64,000 bases of DNA from Lawsonibacter asaccharolyticus (GTDB taxonomy: Bacteria; Bacillota; Clostridia; Oscillospirales; Oscillospiraceae), in assembly GCA_003112755.1 (NCBI GenBank), contig BFBT01000001.1, positions 2,976,001 to 3,040,000 on the forward strand. The letters run 5' to 3'. Below are positions 7,229 to 14,919 of this stretch, one piece after another. Under the pieces are notes generated by a model. It saw only the letters and a program-made list of their open reading frames with translations. It made no database searches and was not told the DNA's origin. A program made the translations under genes and the position numbers. Each line of letters opens with the position of its first letter. Positions within the stretch are counted from its first letter, which is position 1.

Positions 7229-7681
7229 ATGCCTGTCATCGTAAAGCAGCCCGCCCCAGACCTGCCCTACAGTCTCCACGACGCCTATATTCTGGAGGTG
7301 CGGCTGGAGGGGGATACCCTGCGGCTGGTCACCCAGTACGGCTATGTGGAGACAACAGAGCCCTTCGACCAGGTGCAGGGGGATGTGGAGATCACTGGGG
7401 TAGACTGGGACAGCTCCCACGCCTATGTAATGGAGTACCGCGGCGTCCTCTGCGGAAACCGAGGGCCCTTTACCGGCCGGAAAATGGCGGTGGAGGATTT
7501 TTTGAAGACATACCCTCAGGGGACGCTGGACATTATGGACGAGACCTACGGGTACCGCCAGGTGAAGCTGGACGGCTTTCTCAACCTGACCGGCCGCTGC
7601 CTGGAGTTTCGGCTGGAGCTCTATTATAGCGGAGAATTCCGATACCTGCTCAAGGAGCCGGCGCCTGGAGCGGCTGTCTGA
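7229..7681 (+). CDS. Hypothetical protein between ruvC and ruvA
   Basis: A soluble 150-aa protein with no signal peptide or membrane segment. Opening motif SLHDAYILEVRLEGDTLRL, then a beta-rich region and a C-terminal half containing FLNLTGRCLEFRLELYYSGE. Not recognised as a family. The alternating hydrophobic pattern suggests a small beta-sheet domain. Two in-frame starts exist: ATG 7220 and ATG 7229. The later one is preferred because AAAGGATGGG precedes it with better spacing. It sits 60 bp after ruvC and 75 bp before ruvA, so it probably belongs to the same transcript. Codon usage looks native. Confidence 0.65.
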   Translation: MPVIVKQPAPDLPYSLHDAYILEVRLEGDTLRLVTQYGYVETTEPFDQVQGDVEITGVDWDSSHAYVMEYRGVLCGNRGPFTGRKMAVEDFLKTYPQGTLDIMDETYGYRQVKLDGFLNLTGRCLEFRLELYYSGEFRYLLKEPAPGAAV

Positions 7682-7755
7682 ACTGTGTCCGGCGGAGCTG
7701 GATACCGCATCCATATCTCATAACTACTATCTGATCTAATGTGAGGTCCTATCTT

Positions 7756-8364
7756 ATGTTTTATTATCTCAGTGGAACCGTGACCCATATCGAGCCCTAT
7801 CTGGCTGTCATCGACTGCGGCGGAGTGGGCTATGCCTGCCGCACCACCAGCTATACCCTGTCCGCCCTGAAGAAGGGCGATAAGGGAAAACTCTTTACAC
7901 ATCTCAACGTGCGGGAGGATGCCATGGAGCTCTACGGCTTCGCCACCCAGGAGGAGCTGAACCTGTTCCAGCAGCTCATTTCTGTCTCCGGCGTGGGCCC
8001 CAAGGCCGCCCTGTCCATCCTGTCGGCCAGCACCCCGGCCAACCTTGCTCTGTCTATCATTACCGGGGATGAGAAGGCCCTCACCTGCGCCCAGGGCATC
8101 GGCAAGAAGATCGCCCAGCGGGTCATCCTGGAGCTGAAAGACAAGCTGGCCAAGGGCCAGACCATCAACGGGGCGGGGGAGACCTATGGAGGCACCGGGG
8201 TCACCGTCATCCCGGAGAACAAGCTGTCTGAGGCCTCCGCCGCCTTGGCGGTGCTGGGTTACTCCCAGGGGGAGATCAACCTGGCGCTCAAGGGGATCGA
8301 CTTGGACGCCCTTACCCTGGAAGAGGTCATTAAGCAGGCGCTGAAGAAGATGATGAAGGGGTAA
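7756..8364 (+). CDS. ruvA: Holliday junction branch migration protein RuvA
   Basis: Binds four-way junctions as a tetramer and loads the RuvB motor. It is 202 aa: N-terminal OB-fold (FYYLSGTVTHIEPYLAVIDC), two helix-hairpin-helix motifs in the middle (LISVSGVGPKAALSIL and CAQGIGKKIAQRVILEL), a flexible linker, and a C-terminal RuvB-contacting helical domain (SEASAALAVLGYSQGEINLA). The start is ATG 7756, with GAGGT at 7743-7747 upstream; the in-frame GTG at 7741 lies within the Shine-Dalgarno region. Confidence 0.95.
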   Translation: MFYYLSGTVTHIEPYLAVIDCGGVGYACRTTSYTLSALKKGDKGKLFTHLNVREDAMELYGFATQEELNLFQQLISVSGVGPKAALSILSASTPANLALSIITGDEKALTCAQGIGKKIAQRVILELKDKLAKGQTINGAGETYGGTGVTVIPENKLSEASAALAVLGYSQGEINLALKGIDLDALTLEEVIKQALKKMMKG

Positions 8365-8388
8365 AGTTCCAACTGGAGGTGCAGGGAA

Positions 8389-8748
8389 ATGGCCAAGTTT
8401 GAATGTGTGTTTCCAAGCGGCTATTCCTTTAACGATATCCTGCAGTATTTCCATACCCATCTCACCAAAAACCACGGGGAATGCACGGGGAGCAGCGACT
8501 ATTCCTCTGAACGTGCCCGGGTTGCCGTCCGGGTGTATGAGCGATACAGTCTGATGGGGGACAACTATCTAAGCCTGACGCTCACCCTGGTCAATGACGG
8601 CGGGGATACCTTCGCATCCGCTATCTCCGCTGCCGGGCGTGGGGGCGGTCTGGGGATCTCCATTCACTGGGGTGAGGACAAATTTTTGGAGATTTTTTCC
8701 GACGGCGCAAACATGTTCCAGGGGATGAGGGTCCTGGAGAAAGGCTGA
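8389..8748 (+). CDS. DUF6054-like small protein, paralogue 1
   Basis: 119 aa, soluble. First of three intact tandem paralogues between ruvA and ruvB. Shared frame: an N-terminal MAKFECVF-like strand, a helix with FNDILQYFHTHL, then RVAVRVYERYSL (family signature: aromatic/basic VRVYERYS), a strand pair LSLTLTLV, and a C-terminal WGEDKFLEIF helix. The pattern matches what I recall of the DUF6054 family of Clostridia, function unknown. It lies 24 bp after ruvA, so it is probably in the ruv transcript. The family name is moderately certain, the paralogy certain. Confidence 0.7.
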   Translation: MAKFECVFPSGYSFNDILQYFHTHLTKNHGECTGSSDYSSERARVAVRVYERYSLMGDNYLSLTLTLVNDGGDTFASAISAAGRGGGLGISIHWGEDKFLEIFSDGANMFQGMRVLEKG

Positions 8749-8767
8749 AGGGTGCCGGGACGCGGCG

Positions 8768-8878
8768 GCCAAATATGAAAAACACTTCCGCGGCGATTTT
8801 AGACAGGTTTTGACCCTGATCGACCGGGCAGTGATGGACGGCGGCTCCTCTGCCGCGCTGGAGACCGCAGTGGCATGA
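8768..8878 (+). pseudogene. Decayed DUF6054-like copy (N-terminal remnant)
   Basis: Between paralogues 1 and 2 an open frame of 36 codons encodes AKYEKHFRGDFRQVLTLIDR..., the N-terminal strand and helix of the same family (compare MATLEREF and MAKFECVF of the neighbours). There is no start codon; GCG stands where the initiating ATG would be expected, and a stop (TGA 8876) cuts off the whole conserved VRVYERYS half. It is best read as a fourth tandem copy that lost its start and its 3' two-thirds. Confidence 0.6.
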
Positions 8879-8924
8879 GCTGCGGCGAGGCCCGCCCCGT
8901 GGGCGGCCGGAACAGGAGGGGACG

Positions 8925-9296
8925 ATGAAGAAGCTGGAGCGGAACATACCGGGAGTCTACGACTTTGATGAGGTGCTGGACTATCTGCACCGGGGGATCA
9001 TGGACATGCGGACCAATGTGGTGTGGAACCTGATCCAAATGCAGGATACGGTGACCCTGGCGGGCCAGTGGGACGGCCGGCGGGATGGCGTCCGCTGCGC
9101 CTTCCGGGTGTATGAGAAATATATTTATACTCATTCAAGAGGTTACCGCCTTACCCTGACCATGATGCTGGCGGGCCGGGACGGCAGGCTGTTTTTGTCC
9201 GTTGTCCCAGGCGCGTCCCACCAGTATGCTGATATAGCCGGAGTGGATGAGACGATGGACGGGATCAGGACACTGGCGGACCAGCTCACCGGCTGA
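8925..9296 (+). CDS. DUF6054-like small protein, paralogue 2
   Basis: 123 aa. Family features: YDFDEVLDYLHRGIMD helix, CAFRVYEKYIYTHSRGYRLT (equivalent of VRVYERYS), LTLTMMLAG strand. It is the most divergent copy: it lacks the WGEDKF/YGEEAF C-terminal motif found in copies 1 and 3 and carries VDETMDGIRTLADQLTG instead. ATG 8925 follows GGAGGGGACG. Role unknown. Confidence 0.65.
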   Translation: MKKLERNIPGVYDFDEVLDYLHRGIMDMRTNVVWNLIQMQDTVTLAGQWDGRRDGVRCAFRVYEKYIYTHSRGYRLTLTMMLAGRDGRLFLSVVPGASHQYADIAGVDETMDGIRTLADQLTG

Positions 9297-9318
9297 GTCC
9301 GCCGAAGGAGGAGACACG

Positions 9319-9675
9319 ATGGCAACGCTGGAGCGTGAGTTTTCCGCCCGCTGGGGCGTGGACGAGGTCTTCCGCTATTTCCGGGACGGGATCCTGGCGG
9401 GGAGCCAGTCTGTTACCGACGGGGGAGGGAGTGTCTATGAGACAGAGGGGGCGCGCTTTATTGTCCGGGTGTTTGAGCGGTTCAGCCTGACAGACTGGGA
9501 TCTGGTCTCGCTGAGCCTGCTGCTGGCCGACCTGGGGGACGGCAGGATCCGGCTCACAGGGATCACCGCCGGCTGCGGCGGGCTGGAGAAGCTATGGACC
9601 TATGGCGAGGAGGCCTTTTTGAAGAAGCTGACGAAGCTGGCAGACGGGTTCGATGCCGCCCACCCACAACAGTAG
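9319..9675 (+). CDS. DUF6054-like small protein, paralogue 3
   Basis: 118 aa. It carries the family frame most clearly: VDEVFRYFRDGILAGSQSV, ARFIVRVFERFSLTD, VSLSLLLADLG, then YGEEAFLKKLTKLADGF at the C-terminus. The start is ATG 9319 with GAAGGAGGAG immediately upstream; the frame runs further 5' inside copy 2 but without a ribosome-binding site. It is separated from copy 2 by 22 bp. The stop is TAG 9673-9675, after which the same frame stays open for another 51 codons (next entry). Confidence 0.7.
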   Translation: MATLEREFSARWGVDEVFRYFRDGILAGSQSVTDGGGSVYETEGARFIVRVFERFSLTDWDLVSLSLLLADLGDGRIRLTGITAGCGGLEKLWTYGEEAFLKKLTKLADGFDAAHPQQ

Positions 9676-9831
9676 GGGAGAGGGCGCCCTCTGCTGGCGG
9701 CCGCTGGCACCTTGCTAGAGGTCATCAGCGCCGAGCCGCCTAAGATCTTTTTCGACGGCTTCGGCATGGAGCTCCCGGAGGGGGCCTATCGGGAATATCC
9801 CAAATGCGACCTGCTGTACGACCTGCCCTGA
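9676..9831 (+). pseudogene. Orphan coding-like stretch downstream of paralogue 3
   Basis: Directly after the TAG of paralogue 3 the same frame continues to TGA 9829-9831 with good codon character (TLLEVISAEPPKIFFDGFGM, then a tail ending LLYDLP). No ATG or GTG with a Shine-Dalgarno starts it; a TTG at about 9712 gives only about 39 aa. It does not resemble the DUF6054-like neighbours. It may be the 3' end of a lost gene, or a cryptic small ORF. The remaining bases to ruvB (9832-9882) hold only the ruvB ribosome-binding site. Confidence 0.35.
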
Positions 9832-9882
9832 CCGGCGGGGCGCGTGCGGCCGGGATCGGACCAATGAACAGGAAGTGGACCT

Positions 9883-10956
9883 ATGGCCATTGATTTTTCC
9901 AATACAGAATTTGAAGCGGAGGGGCTGGAGGAGCCCCTGGTGACCACCTCCCTCACCCGGGAGGACGAGGGAGAGTACTCCCTGCGGCCCAAGACCCTGC
10001 GGGAGTACATCGGCCAGGAGAAGGCCAAGGGCAACCTGGAGGTGTTCATTCAGGCGGCCAAGATGCGCCATGAGCCCCTGGACCATGTGCTGCTCCACGG
10101 CCCCCCTGGACTGGGCAAGACCACCCTCAGCGGCATCATCGCCAATGAGATGGGGGTGAACGTGCGCATCACCTCCGGCCCAGCCATCGAGAAGGCGGGG
10201 GACCTGGCCGCCCTGCTTACCAACCTGAACGAGAACGACATCCTCTTTGTAGACGAGATCCACCGCCTGAACCGGGCGGTGGAGGAGGTGCTCTACCCTG
10301 CCATGGAGGACTACGCCATCGACATCATCATCGGCAAGGGGCCCTCAGCCAACTCCATCCGCCTGGACCTGCCCAGGTTCACCCTCATCGGGGCCACTAC
10401 CCGGGCCGGACAGCTGTCCGCCCCCCTGCGGGACCGATTCGGTGTGACGCTGCGGCTGGAGCTTTACAGTCCGGAGGAGCTGGCCCTGATCGTCACCCGT
10501 TCCGCCGGCATCCTGGAGGTGCCCATCGAGCCGGAGGGAGCCATGGAGATCGCACGCCGCTCCCGGGGGACGCCCCGCATCGCCAACCGGATGCTCCGCC
10601 GGGTGCGGGACTTCGCCCAGGTGCGGGCTGGGGGCGTCATCACCCGGAACGTGGCAGACCAGGCCCTTACCGCCCTGGAGATCGACCATCTGGGGCTGGA
10701 CGCCATCGATCACCGGATGCTTCGCAGCATTATGGAAAACTACCGGGGCGGCCCGGTGGGGCTGGAGACCCTGGCCGCCACCATCAACGAGGAGGCGGTC
10801 ACCCTGGAGGACGTGTATGAGCCCTACCTGATGCAGCTGGGCTTCCTCACCAGGACCCCCCGGGGCCGCTGCGTCACTCCCAAGGCCTATCAGCACCTGG
10901 GGCTGCCGATGCCCGGGGGCGCGGGCGGCGGCGGACTGGACCAGCTGAGCTTCTAA
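9883..10956 (+). CDS. ruvB: Holliday junction branch migration DNA helicase RuvB
   Basis: Hexameric AAA+ motor that drives branch migration with RuvA. It is 357 aa, of normal length with a slightly long N-terminus. Walker [10 protein letters not shown] at 73-81, Walker B FVDEIH at 122-127, sensor 1 GATTR, arginine-rich RDRFG segment, sensor 2 RGTPRIANR, and a C-terminal winged helix ([20 protein letters not shown]). ATG 9883 follows AGGAAGTG. It is separated from ruvA by 1.5 kb of small genes, whereas the two are usually adjacent. Confidence 0.95.
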   Translation: MAIDFSNTEFEAEGLEEPLVTTSLTREDEGEYSLRPKTLREYIGQEKAKGNLEVFIQAAKMRHEPLDHVLLHGPPGLGKTTLSGIIANEMGVNVRITSGPAIEKAGDLAALLTNLNENDILFVDEIHRLNRAVEEVLYPAMEDYAIDIIIGKGPSANSIRLDLPRFTLIGATTRAGQLSAPLRDRFGVTLRLELYSPEELALIVTRSAGILEVPIEPEGAMEIARRSRGTPRIANRMLRRVRDFAQVRAGGVITRNVADQALTALEIDHLGLDAIDHRMLRSIMENYRGGPVGLETLAATINEEAVTLEDVYEPYLMQLGFLTRTPRGRCVTPKAYQHLGLPMPGGAGGGGLDQLSF

Positions 10957-10976
10957 ATCGGAAAGGGGAGAGGACC

Positions 10977-11354
10977 ATGGGCTTTTGGCTTTTCTGCACC
11001 GCCTCGTCCCTGCTGATCCCGCTGGTGATGCTGTTTTTTGGCCGGCGTTTTTTGACAAAGCCGCCCAAGAGCATCAACTCCCTCTACGGTTACCGCACCG
11101 CACGATCCATGAAAAATCAGCAGACCTGGGACTTTGCCCACCGGGTGTGCGGGAAGCTCTGGTCTCGGGCGGGGGCTGTCATGCTTCCTCTGAGCCTGCT
11201 GGCTATGCTGCCTGCCTTGGGGCGGGGCACAGAGGAGACCGGGATGTGGTGTATTCCGGTGACAGGGGTGCAGCTGGCAGTGCTTGTGGGCAGTATGTTC
11301 CCTGTGGAGCGGGCATTGAAGGAAAACTTTGATCAATTCGGAAGAAAGAGGTAA
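10977..11354 (+). CDS. SdpI-family membrane protein
   Basis: A 125-aa membrane protein with hydrophobic segments at about 2-20, 60-80 and 88-110. Between the first two it has the SdpI/YhfL-type motif INSLYGYRTARSMKNQQTWD. SdpI of Bacillus is an immunity/signalling membrane protein, but most family members are uncharacterised, so no specific role is claimed. It is followed 6 bp later by glmM, whose Shine-Dalgarno lies inside this gene's end. Confidence 0.7.
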   Translation: MGFWLFCTASSLLIPLVMLFFGRRFLTKPPKSINSLYGYRTARSMKNQQTWDFAHRVCGKLWSRAGAVMLPLSLLAMLPALGRGTEETGMWCIPVTGVQLAVLVGSMFPVERALKENFDQFGRKR

Positions 11355-11360
11355 TCATAT

Positions 11361-12719
11361 ATGGGTAAACTATTCGGAACTGACGGCATCCGGGGCGTGG
11401 TCAACGCCGGTCTGGATGCGGACTTGGCTTATAAGGTGGGCCTGGCGGCGGCGGAGGTGCTGGCCAAGGGAAAACAGCCGGGGGAGAAGCCCCTGGTCAC
11501 CATCGGCAAGGATACCCGCATCTCCGGCGACCTGCTGAAGGGCTCCCTCATCGCGGGGCTGTGCACCGCGGGGGCCGACGTGCTGGACCTGGGCACCCTG
11601 CCCACCCCCGGCGTGGCCTGGGTGACGGTGGACGAGGGGGCGGATGCGGGCATCGTCATCTCCGCCAGTCACAACCCCTTCGAGCACAATGGCATCAAGA
11701 TCTTCAACGGCCAGGGCTTCAAGCTGTCCGACGAGCTGGAGGAGAAGATCGAGGAGATCGTCCTCTTCGGCCACAACGACGTGCCCCGAAAGACCCATGG
11801 GGAGATCGGCAAAGTGAGTTATGTGGCCCCCAAGGCGTCAGAGGACTACATCGACCACCTGGAGTCCACCATCGACTCCACTCTGGGCGGCCTGCGCATC
11901 CTGGTGGACTGTGCCAATGGTGCCGCCTCCGCCACCGCCGCCCGCCTGTTCGACCGCTTCTCCAAGCTGCGCACCGACGTCATCAACGCCGACCCGGACG
12001 GGGTCAACATCAACGAAAAGTGCGGTTCCACCCACATGGACGCCTTGGCCGCCATGGTCAGGGCTGGGGGCTATGACATCGGCATCGCCTTTGACGGCGA
12101 CGCAGACCGCTGCCTGGCAGTGGATGAGCGGGGGGAGCTGATCGACGGCGACCAGATCATGGCGGCATGCGGCCTGGACATGAAGCGGAAGGGGAAGCTG
12201 CCAGGAAACGCAGTGGTGGCCACCGTCATGTCCAATCTGGGGCTGCATCTGTTCGCCAAAGAGCACGGTATGGACCTGGAGTGCACCTCCGTGGGCGACC
12301 GCAACGTGCTGGAGCGTATGCTGGAGAAGGGCTACGCCATCGGGGGAGAGCAGTCGGGACACATGATCTTTCTGGAGCACGCCACCACCGGAGACGGGCA
12401 GCTCACCGCCCTCCAGGTGCTCGCTCTGCTGAAGGAGAGCGGGAAACGGGCCTCTGAGGTGTTCGGGATCTGCCAGCGGTATCCCCAGGTGCTCATCAAC
12501 ATCCCGGTCGCCGACAACGACAGGAAAAAGGCCGTTATGGCCAGCCAGGCCCTGGCCGATGCCGTGGCTGCGGAGGAGGAGAAGCTGGCCGGCGAGGGCC
12601 GGGTGCTGGTGCGCCCCTCGGGCACTGAGGCCCTGATGCGGGTCATGGTGGAGGCCAGGGATCAGGATACGGCCCAGGCGGCGGCGCAGCGGCTGGCGGA
12701 CCAGATCGCCGCCCTGTGA
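11361..12719 (+). CDS. glmM: Phosphoglucosamine mutase GlmM
   Basis: Converts glucosamine-6-phosphate to glucosamine-1-phosphate for peptidoglycan precursor (UDP-GlcNAc) synthesis. It is 452 aa with all four domains: phosphoserine loop ISASHNP with catalytic S103, Mg-binding loop FDGDADRC, sugar-binding GEQSGH, and C-terminal phosphate-binding RPSGTEALMRVMVE. In many Firmicutes glmM is third in a cdaA-cdaR-glmM operon. Here it is about 32 kb away from cdaA-cdaR and follows an SdpI-like gene instead. No glmS-type ribozyme is seen upstream. Confidence 0.95.
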   Translation: MGKLFGTDGIRGVVNAGLDADLAYKVGLAAAEVLAKGKQPGEKPLVTIGKDTRISGDLLKGSLIAGLCTAGADVLDLGTLPTPGVAWVTVDEGADAGIVISASHNPFEHNGIKIFNGQGFKLSDELEEKIEEIVLFGHNDVPRKTHGEIGKVSYVAPKASEDYIDHLESTIDSTLGGLRILVDCANGAASATAARLFDRFSKLRTDVINADPDGVNINEKCGSTHMDALAAMVRAGGYDIGIAFDGDADRCLAVDERGELIDGDQIMAACGLDMKRKGKLPGNAVVATVMSNLGLHLFAKEHGMDLECTSVGDRNVLERMLEKGYAIGGEQSGHMIFLEHATTGDGQLTALQVLALLKESGKRASEVFGICQRYPQVLINIPVADNDRKKAVMASQALADAVAAEEEKLAGEGRVLVRPSGTEALMRVMVEARDQDTAQAAAQRLADQIAAL

Positions 12720-12804
12720 CAGAAAACTGGAAGGTGTGGAAGTTCGTGACAAGGGGCAGTTTTCCTGCTCTGTGAGACTTTCACAAATCGATTCAAAATT
12801 TTTC

Positions 12805-12833
12805 TTGACAAATCCGTCGGTTTTGTTTATTAT
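12805..12833 (+). promoter_or_regulatory. Consensus sigma-A promoter for the SigH-like gene
   Basis: TTGACA (12805-12810), 17 bp, TATTAT (12828-12833). The predicted start of transcription (about 12840) falls within the AGGAG (12838-12842) that serves the ATG at 12852, so the mRNA would have an extremely short 5' leader. Confidence 0.8.
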
Positions 12834-12851
12834 GTATAGGAGCCATAGTAT

Positions 12852-13472
12852 ATGGATTTGGTGCAGTCCCAAACACAGTCTTACTCGGATGAATCGCTCT
12901 GCCGTCTGGCCGCCTCCGGCGACCCGCTGGCAGAGACCGAGCTGGTCGGCCGCTATACACGTCTGGTGCGAGTGTGTGCCCGCCCGCTTTTTCTGGCAGG
13001 CGGCGACAGCGAGGATCTGATCCAGGAGGGGATGCTGGGACTGCTGGCCGCCATCCGCGGCTTCCAGAGCGGCAAGGAGACCTCCTTCCGCACCTATGCG
13101 GAGATTTGTGTCCGCAGCAGGCTCTATGCCGCCGTCCGGGCGGCGCAGCGGGATAAACACTTTCCCCTGAACCATAGCGTCTCATTCGAAACCCCTCTTT
13201 TTGACGGAACCAGCGCACACCTGTTCTCCAGCGAAGAGAGCCCGGAAGATGTTGTCATCGGCAGGGAAGAACTGAGAGAGCGCCTAGACGCTCTAAAGGG
13301 ACAATTATCCGGTTTCGAGGCAGAAATCCTATCCTACTATCTGGGCGGTCTCTCCTGCGCCGAGATCGCCAGCCAGGTCGGGCGCTCCACTAAGTCAGTG
13401 GACAACGCCGTTCAGCGGATCAGGCGAAAGGTGGCGCGGCAACTTTCTTCCGGCGATCTCAGCAAGAGCTGA
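12852..13472 (+). CDS. SigH-like sigma-70 family factor
   Basis: 206 aa. Region 2 contains ARPLFLAGGDSEDLIQEGML followed by GLLAAIRGF, close in pattern to SigH/Spo0H of Bacillus; then a stretch FRTYAEICVRSRLYAAVRAA and PLNHSVSFETPL, again SigH-like. Region 4 has GLSCAEIASQVGRSTKSVDN followed by AVQRIRRKV. SigH directs early stationary-phase and sporulation transcription. Whether this is the true sigH or a paralogue cannot be decided here, because the usual sigH neighbours (rlmB, rpmG-secE) are absent. ATG 12852 is chosen on AGGAG at 12838-12842. It is transcribed from its own strong promoter. Confidence 0.7.
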   Translation: MDLVQSQTQSYSDESLCRLAASGDPLAETELVGRYTRLVRVCARPLFLAGGDSEDLIQEGMLGLLAAIRGFQSGKETSFRTYAEICVRSRLYAAVRAAQRDKHFPLNHSVSFETPLFDGTSAHLFSSEESPEDVVIGREELRERLDALKGQLSGFEAEILSYYLGGLSCAEIASQVGRSTKSVDNAVQRIRRKVARQLSSGDLSKS

Positions 13473-13529
13473 TCGCAAATATTACACCACCCATGAAAAA
13501 TGGGGAACGAGTCAAAGAGAGGGAAAACC

Positions 13530-13811
13530 ATGTACGAAGACAAGATCCTGGTATGCAAAGAGTGCGGCAATGAGTTCACCTTTACCGCCGGTGAGCAGGA
13601 GTTCTACGCGGAGCGCGGCTTCCAGAACGAGCCCCAGCGCTGCAAGGCCTGCCGTGACGCCCGCAAGAACGCGGCCCGTGGCCCCCGTGAGTACTTCACT
13701 GCCACCTGCGCTGCCTGCGGCGGCGAGGCTCGGGTCCCCTTTGAGCCCAAGTCCGACCGTCCTGTTTATTGCAGCGAGTGCTTCGCCAAGATGCGCGAGC
13801 AGCAGGGCTGA
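13530..13811 (+). CDS. Zinc-ribbon protein with four CxxC knuckles
   Basis: 93 aa. CxxC pairs: CKEC (about 9-12), CKAC, CAAC and CSEC, spaced as two treble-clef/zinc-ribbon units, with EFTFTAGEQEFYAERGF between the first two. This is the probable zinc-ribbon (zf-trcl) family found in single copy in many Clostridia; function unknown, possibly nucleic-acid binding or zinc storage. The start is ATG 13530 with AGAGAGGG upstream. Codon bias is strong, suggesting high expression. It ends in its own terminator. Confidence 0.75.
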   Translation: MYEDKILVCKECGNEFTFTAGEQEFYAERGFQNEPQRCKACRDARKNAARGPREYFTATCAACGGEARVPFEPKSDRPVYCSECFAKMREQQG

Positions 13812-13824
13812 TTTCATCCAGGAA

Positions 13825-13856
13825 AAAAGGGCGCCCACCGGGCGCCCTTTTCTCTT
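13825..13856 (+). terminator. Intrinsic terminator after the zinc-ribbon gene
   Basis: Arms AAAAGGGCGCCC (13825-13836) and GGGCGCCCTTTT (13840-13851), 3-nt loop, T-rich tail (TCTCTTTTC). Confidence 0.9.
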
Positions 13857-13981
13857 TTCTACCCTTTCTCAGATGTTGAGGAGCGGGAAGGAGGTCCCGG
13901 GGCTGAGAAGATAGGGGAGCCGTCCTCTTTCTCAGGGAAAGAGACCGCATCTGGAGAAAGCAGAAAACATAAAATTCTCCA

Positions 13982-14010
13982 TTGCAAAAATCCTGTCGAT
14001 AGGATATACT
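13982..14010 (+). promoter_or_regulatory. Sigma-A promoter for the DUF1858 gene
   Basis: TTGCAA (13982-13987), 17 bp, TATACT (14005-14010), 34 bp before ATG 14045. The stretch 13857-13981 upstream holds nothing recognisable. Confidence 0.7.
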
Positions 14011-14044
14011 ATTCTTATTCCAAAGAAAACGGAGGAATTCTGCT

Positions 14045-14248
14045 ATGACCATCACCAAGGACACCATCATCGGTGATATCCTCAACATTGCGCCTCAGAC
14101 CGCCCCCCTCTTTATGGGGATCGGCATGCACTGCCTGGGCTGCCCTGCCTCCCGCGGGGAGACCGTGGAGCAGGCCTGCATGGTCCACGGGGTGGACGTG
14201 GATGATCTGCTCCAGCAGGTCAACGCCATGATCGCCGCCGAAAACTGA
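14045..14248 (+). CDS. DUF1858 (hybrid-cluster-associated disulfide-type) protein
   Basis: 67 aa, a stand-alone DUF1858 domain: TIIGDILNIAPQTAPLFMGI, then GMHCLGCPAS with the conserved CxxC (C29, C32), then a helical tail ending VNAMIAAEN. DUF1858 occurs alone or fused to hybrid-cluster and ScdA-like proteins and is thought to be redox- or metal-related. No partner is adjacent. The gene has its own promoter and terminator, so it is a monocistronic unit. ATG 14045 follows GGAGGAATTCTGCT. Confidence 0.85.
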   Translation: MTITKDTIIGDILNIAPQTAPLFMGIGMHCLGCPASRGETVEQACMVHGVDVDDLLQQVNAMIAAEN

Positions 14249-14255
14249 GCTGCTG

Positions 14256-14290
14256 AAAAAGCGGGGCGGAGCAATCCGCCCCGCTTTTTT
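14256..14290 (+). terminator. Intrinsic terminator after the DUF1858 gene
   Basis: 15-bp stem AAAAAGCGGGGCGGA/TCCGCCCCGCTTTTT with a GCAA loop and a T run (14285-14290). Confidence 0.92.
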
Positions 14291-14320
14291 ATTCATTAAA
14301 CAACAGGGGAGGAAACAGCG

Positions 14321-14917
14321 TTGAAATATACGGTTTTGATGGGGAGCCCCCGGAAGAACGGCAATACCGCCGCTCTGCTGCGGGCATTTATGGAGGAGAA
14401 CCGGGACATGGGGATCGAGCAGGATATGATCTGGCTCTATGACCGGACCATTTTGCCCTGCCTGTCCTGCAAGCAGTGCCAGAGCACGCCCTGGGGGACC
14501 TTCGGCTGTCCCCAGGAGGACGACATGCAGGCCATCTTTGATTCCGTCCAGACCAGTGAAGTACTTATCCTTGCAAGCCCTATCTATTCCTGGTACTGCA
14601 CTCCGCCTATGAAGGCGGTGATGGACCGGCTGATCTATGCACCCAACAAGTATTATGGGCCGGAGGGCCGTCAGCCCGCCCTTTGGAAGCTGAAGCAGGT
14701 GGCTGCTATCGCCAGCTGCGGCTATCACCCCGACCGGGGCGCGGACCTGTGGGACGAGGGGCTGAAGCGCTGGTGCAAGCACGGGGAGATGGACTATCTC
14801 GGCATGCTGTGCCGCCGGGACTTCGGGCCCCAGGAGCCCTTTATGAATGAAGAGCGGGATGAGGCAGCCCGGGACTTTGCCCACGCCCTTTACCTGACGG
14901 TCAGCCTGTCCCTGTGA
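14321..14917 (+). CDS. Flavodoxin-family NAD(P)H-dependent FMN reductase / iron-sulfur flavoprotein-like
   Basis: 198 aa. FMN-phosphate loop GSPRKNGNT (8-16) opens a flavodoxin fold. The segment C47-L-S-C50-K-Q-C53 followed by FGCPQEDDM gives the compact cysteine motif of iron-sulfur flavoproteins, and ASPIYSWYCTPPMKAVMDR is the second FMN-binding loop. It likely moves electrons between NAD(P)H or ferredoxin and small acceptors; substrate unknown. The start is TTG 14321: AGGGGAGGA (14305-14313) lies 7 nt upstream and no ATG is available before the GSPRKNGNT loop. It is followed within 3 nt or by overlap by trmK. Confidence 0.8.
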   Translation: MKYTVLMGSPRKNGNTAALLRAFMEENRDMGIEQDMIWLYDRTILPCLSCKQCQSTPWGTFGCPQEDDMQAIFDSVQTSEVLILASPIYSWYCTPPMKAVMDRLIYAPNKYYGPEGRQPALWKLKQVAAIASCGYHPDRGADLWDEGLKRWCKHGEMDYLGMLCRRDFGPQEPFMNEERDEAARDFAHALYLTVSLSL

Positions 14918-14919
14918 CT

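Noticed and set aside
9673-9831. Stop-codon read-through (for example pyrrolysine) extending paralogue 3
   Set aside because: No pyl genes or PYLIS-like structure visible; the other paralogues end at the same point, so TAG is an ordinary stop.
11200-11360. Ribozyme or riboswitch upstream of glmM
   Set aside because: The upstream sequence is coding (SdpI-like gene) to within 6 bp of the start. No glmS-ribozyme features.
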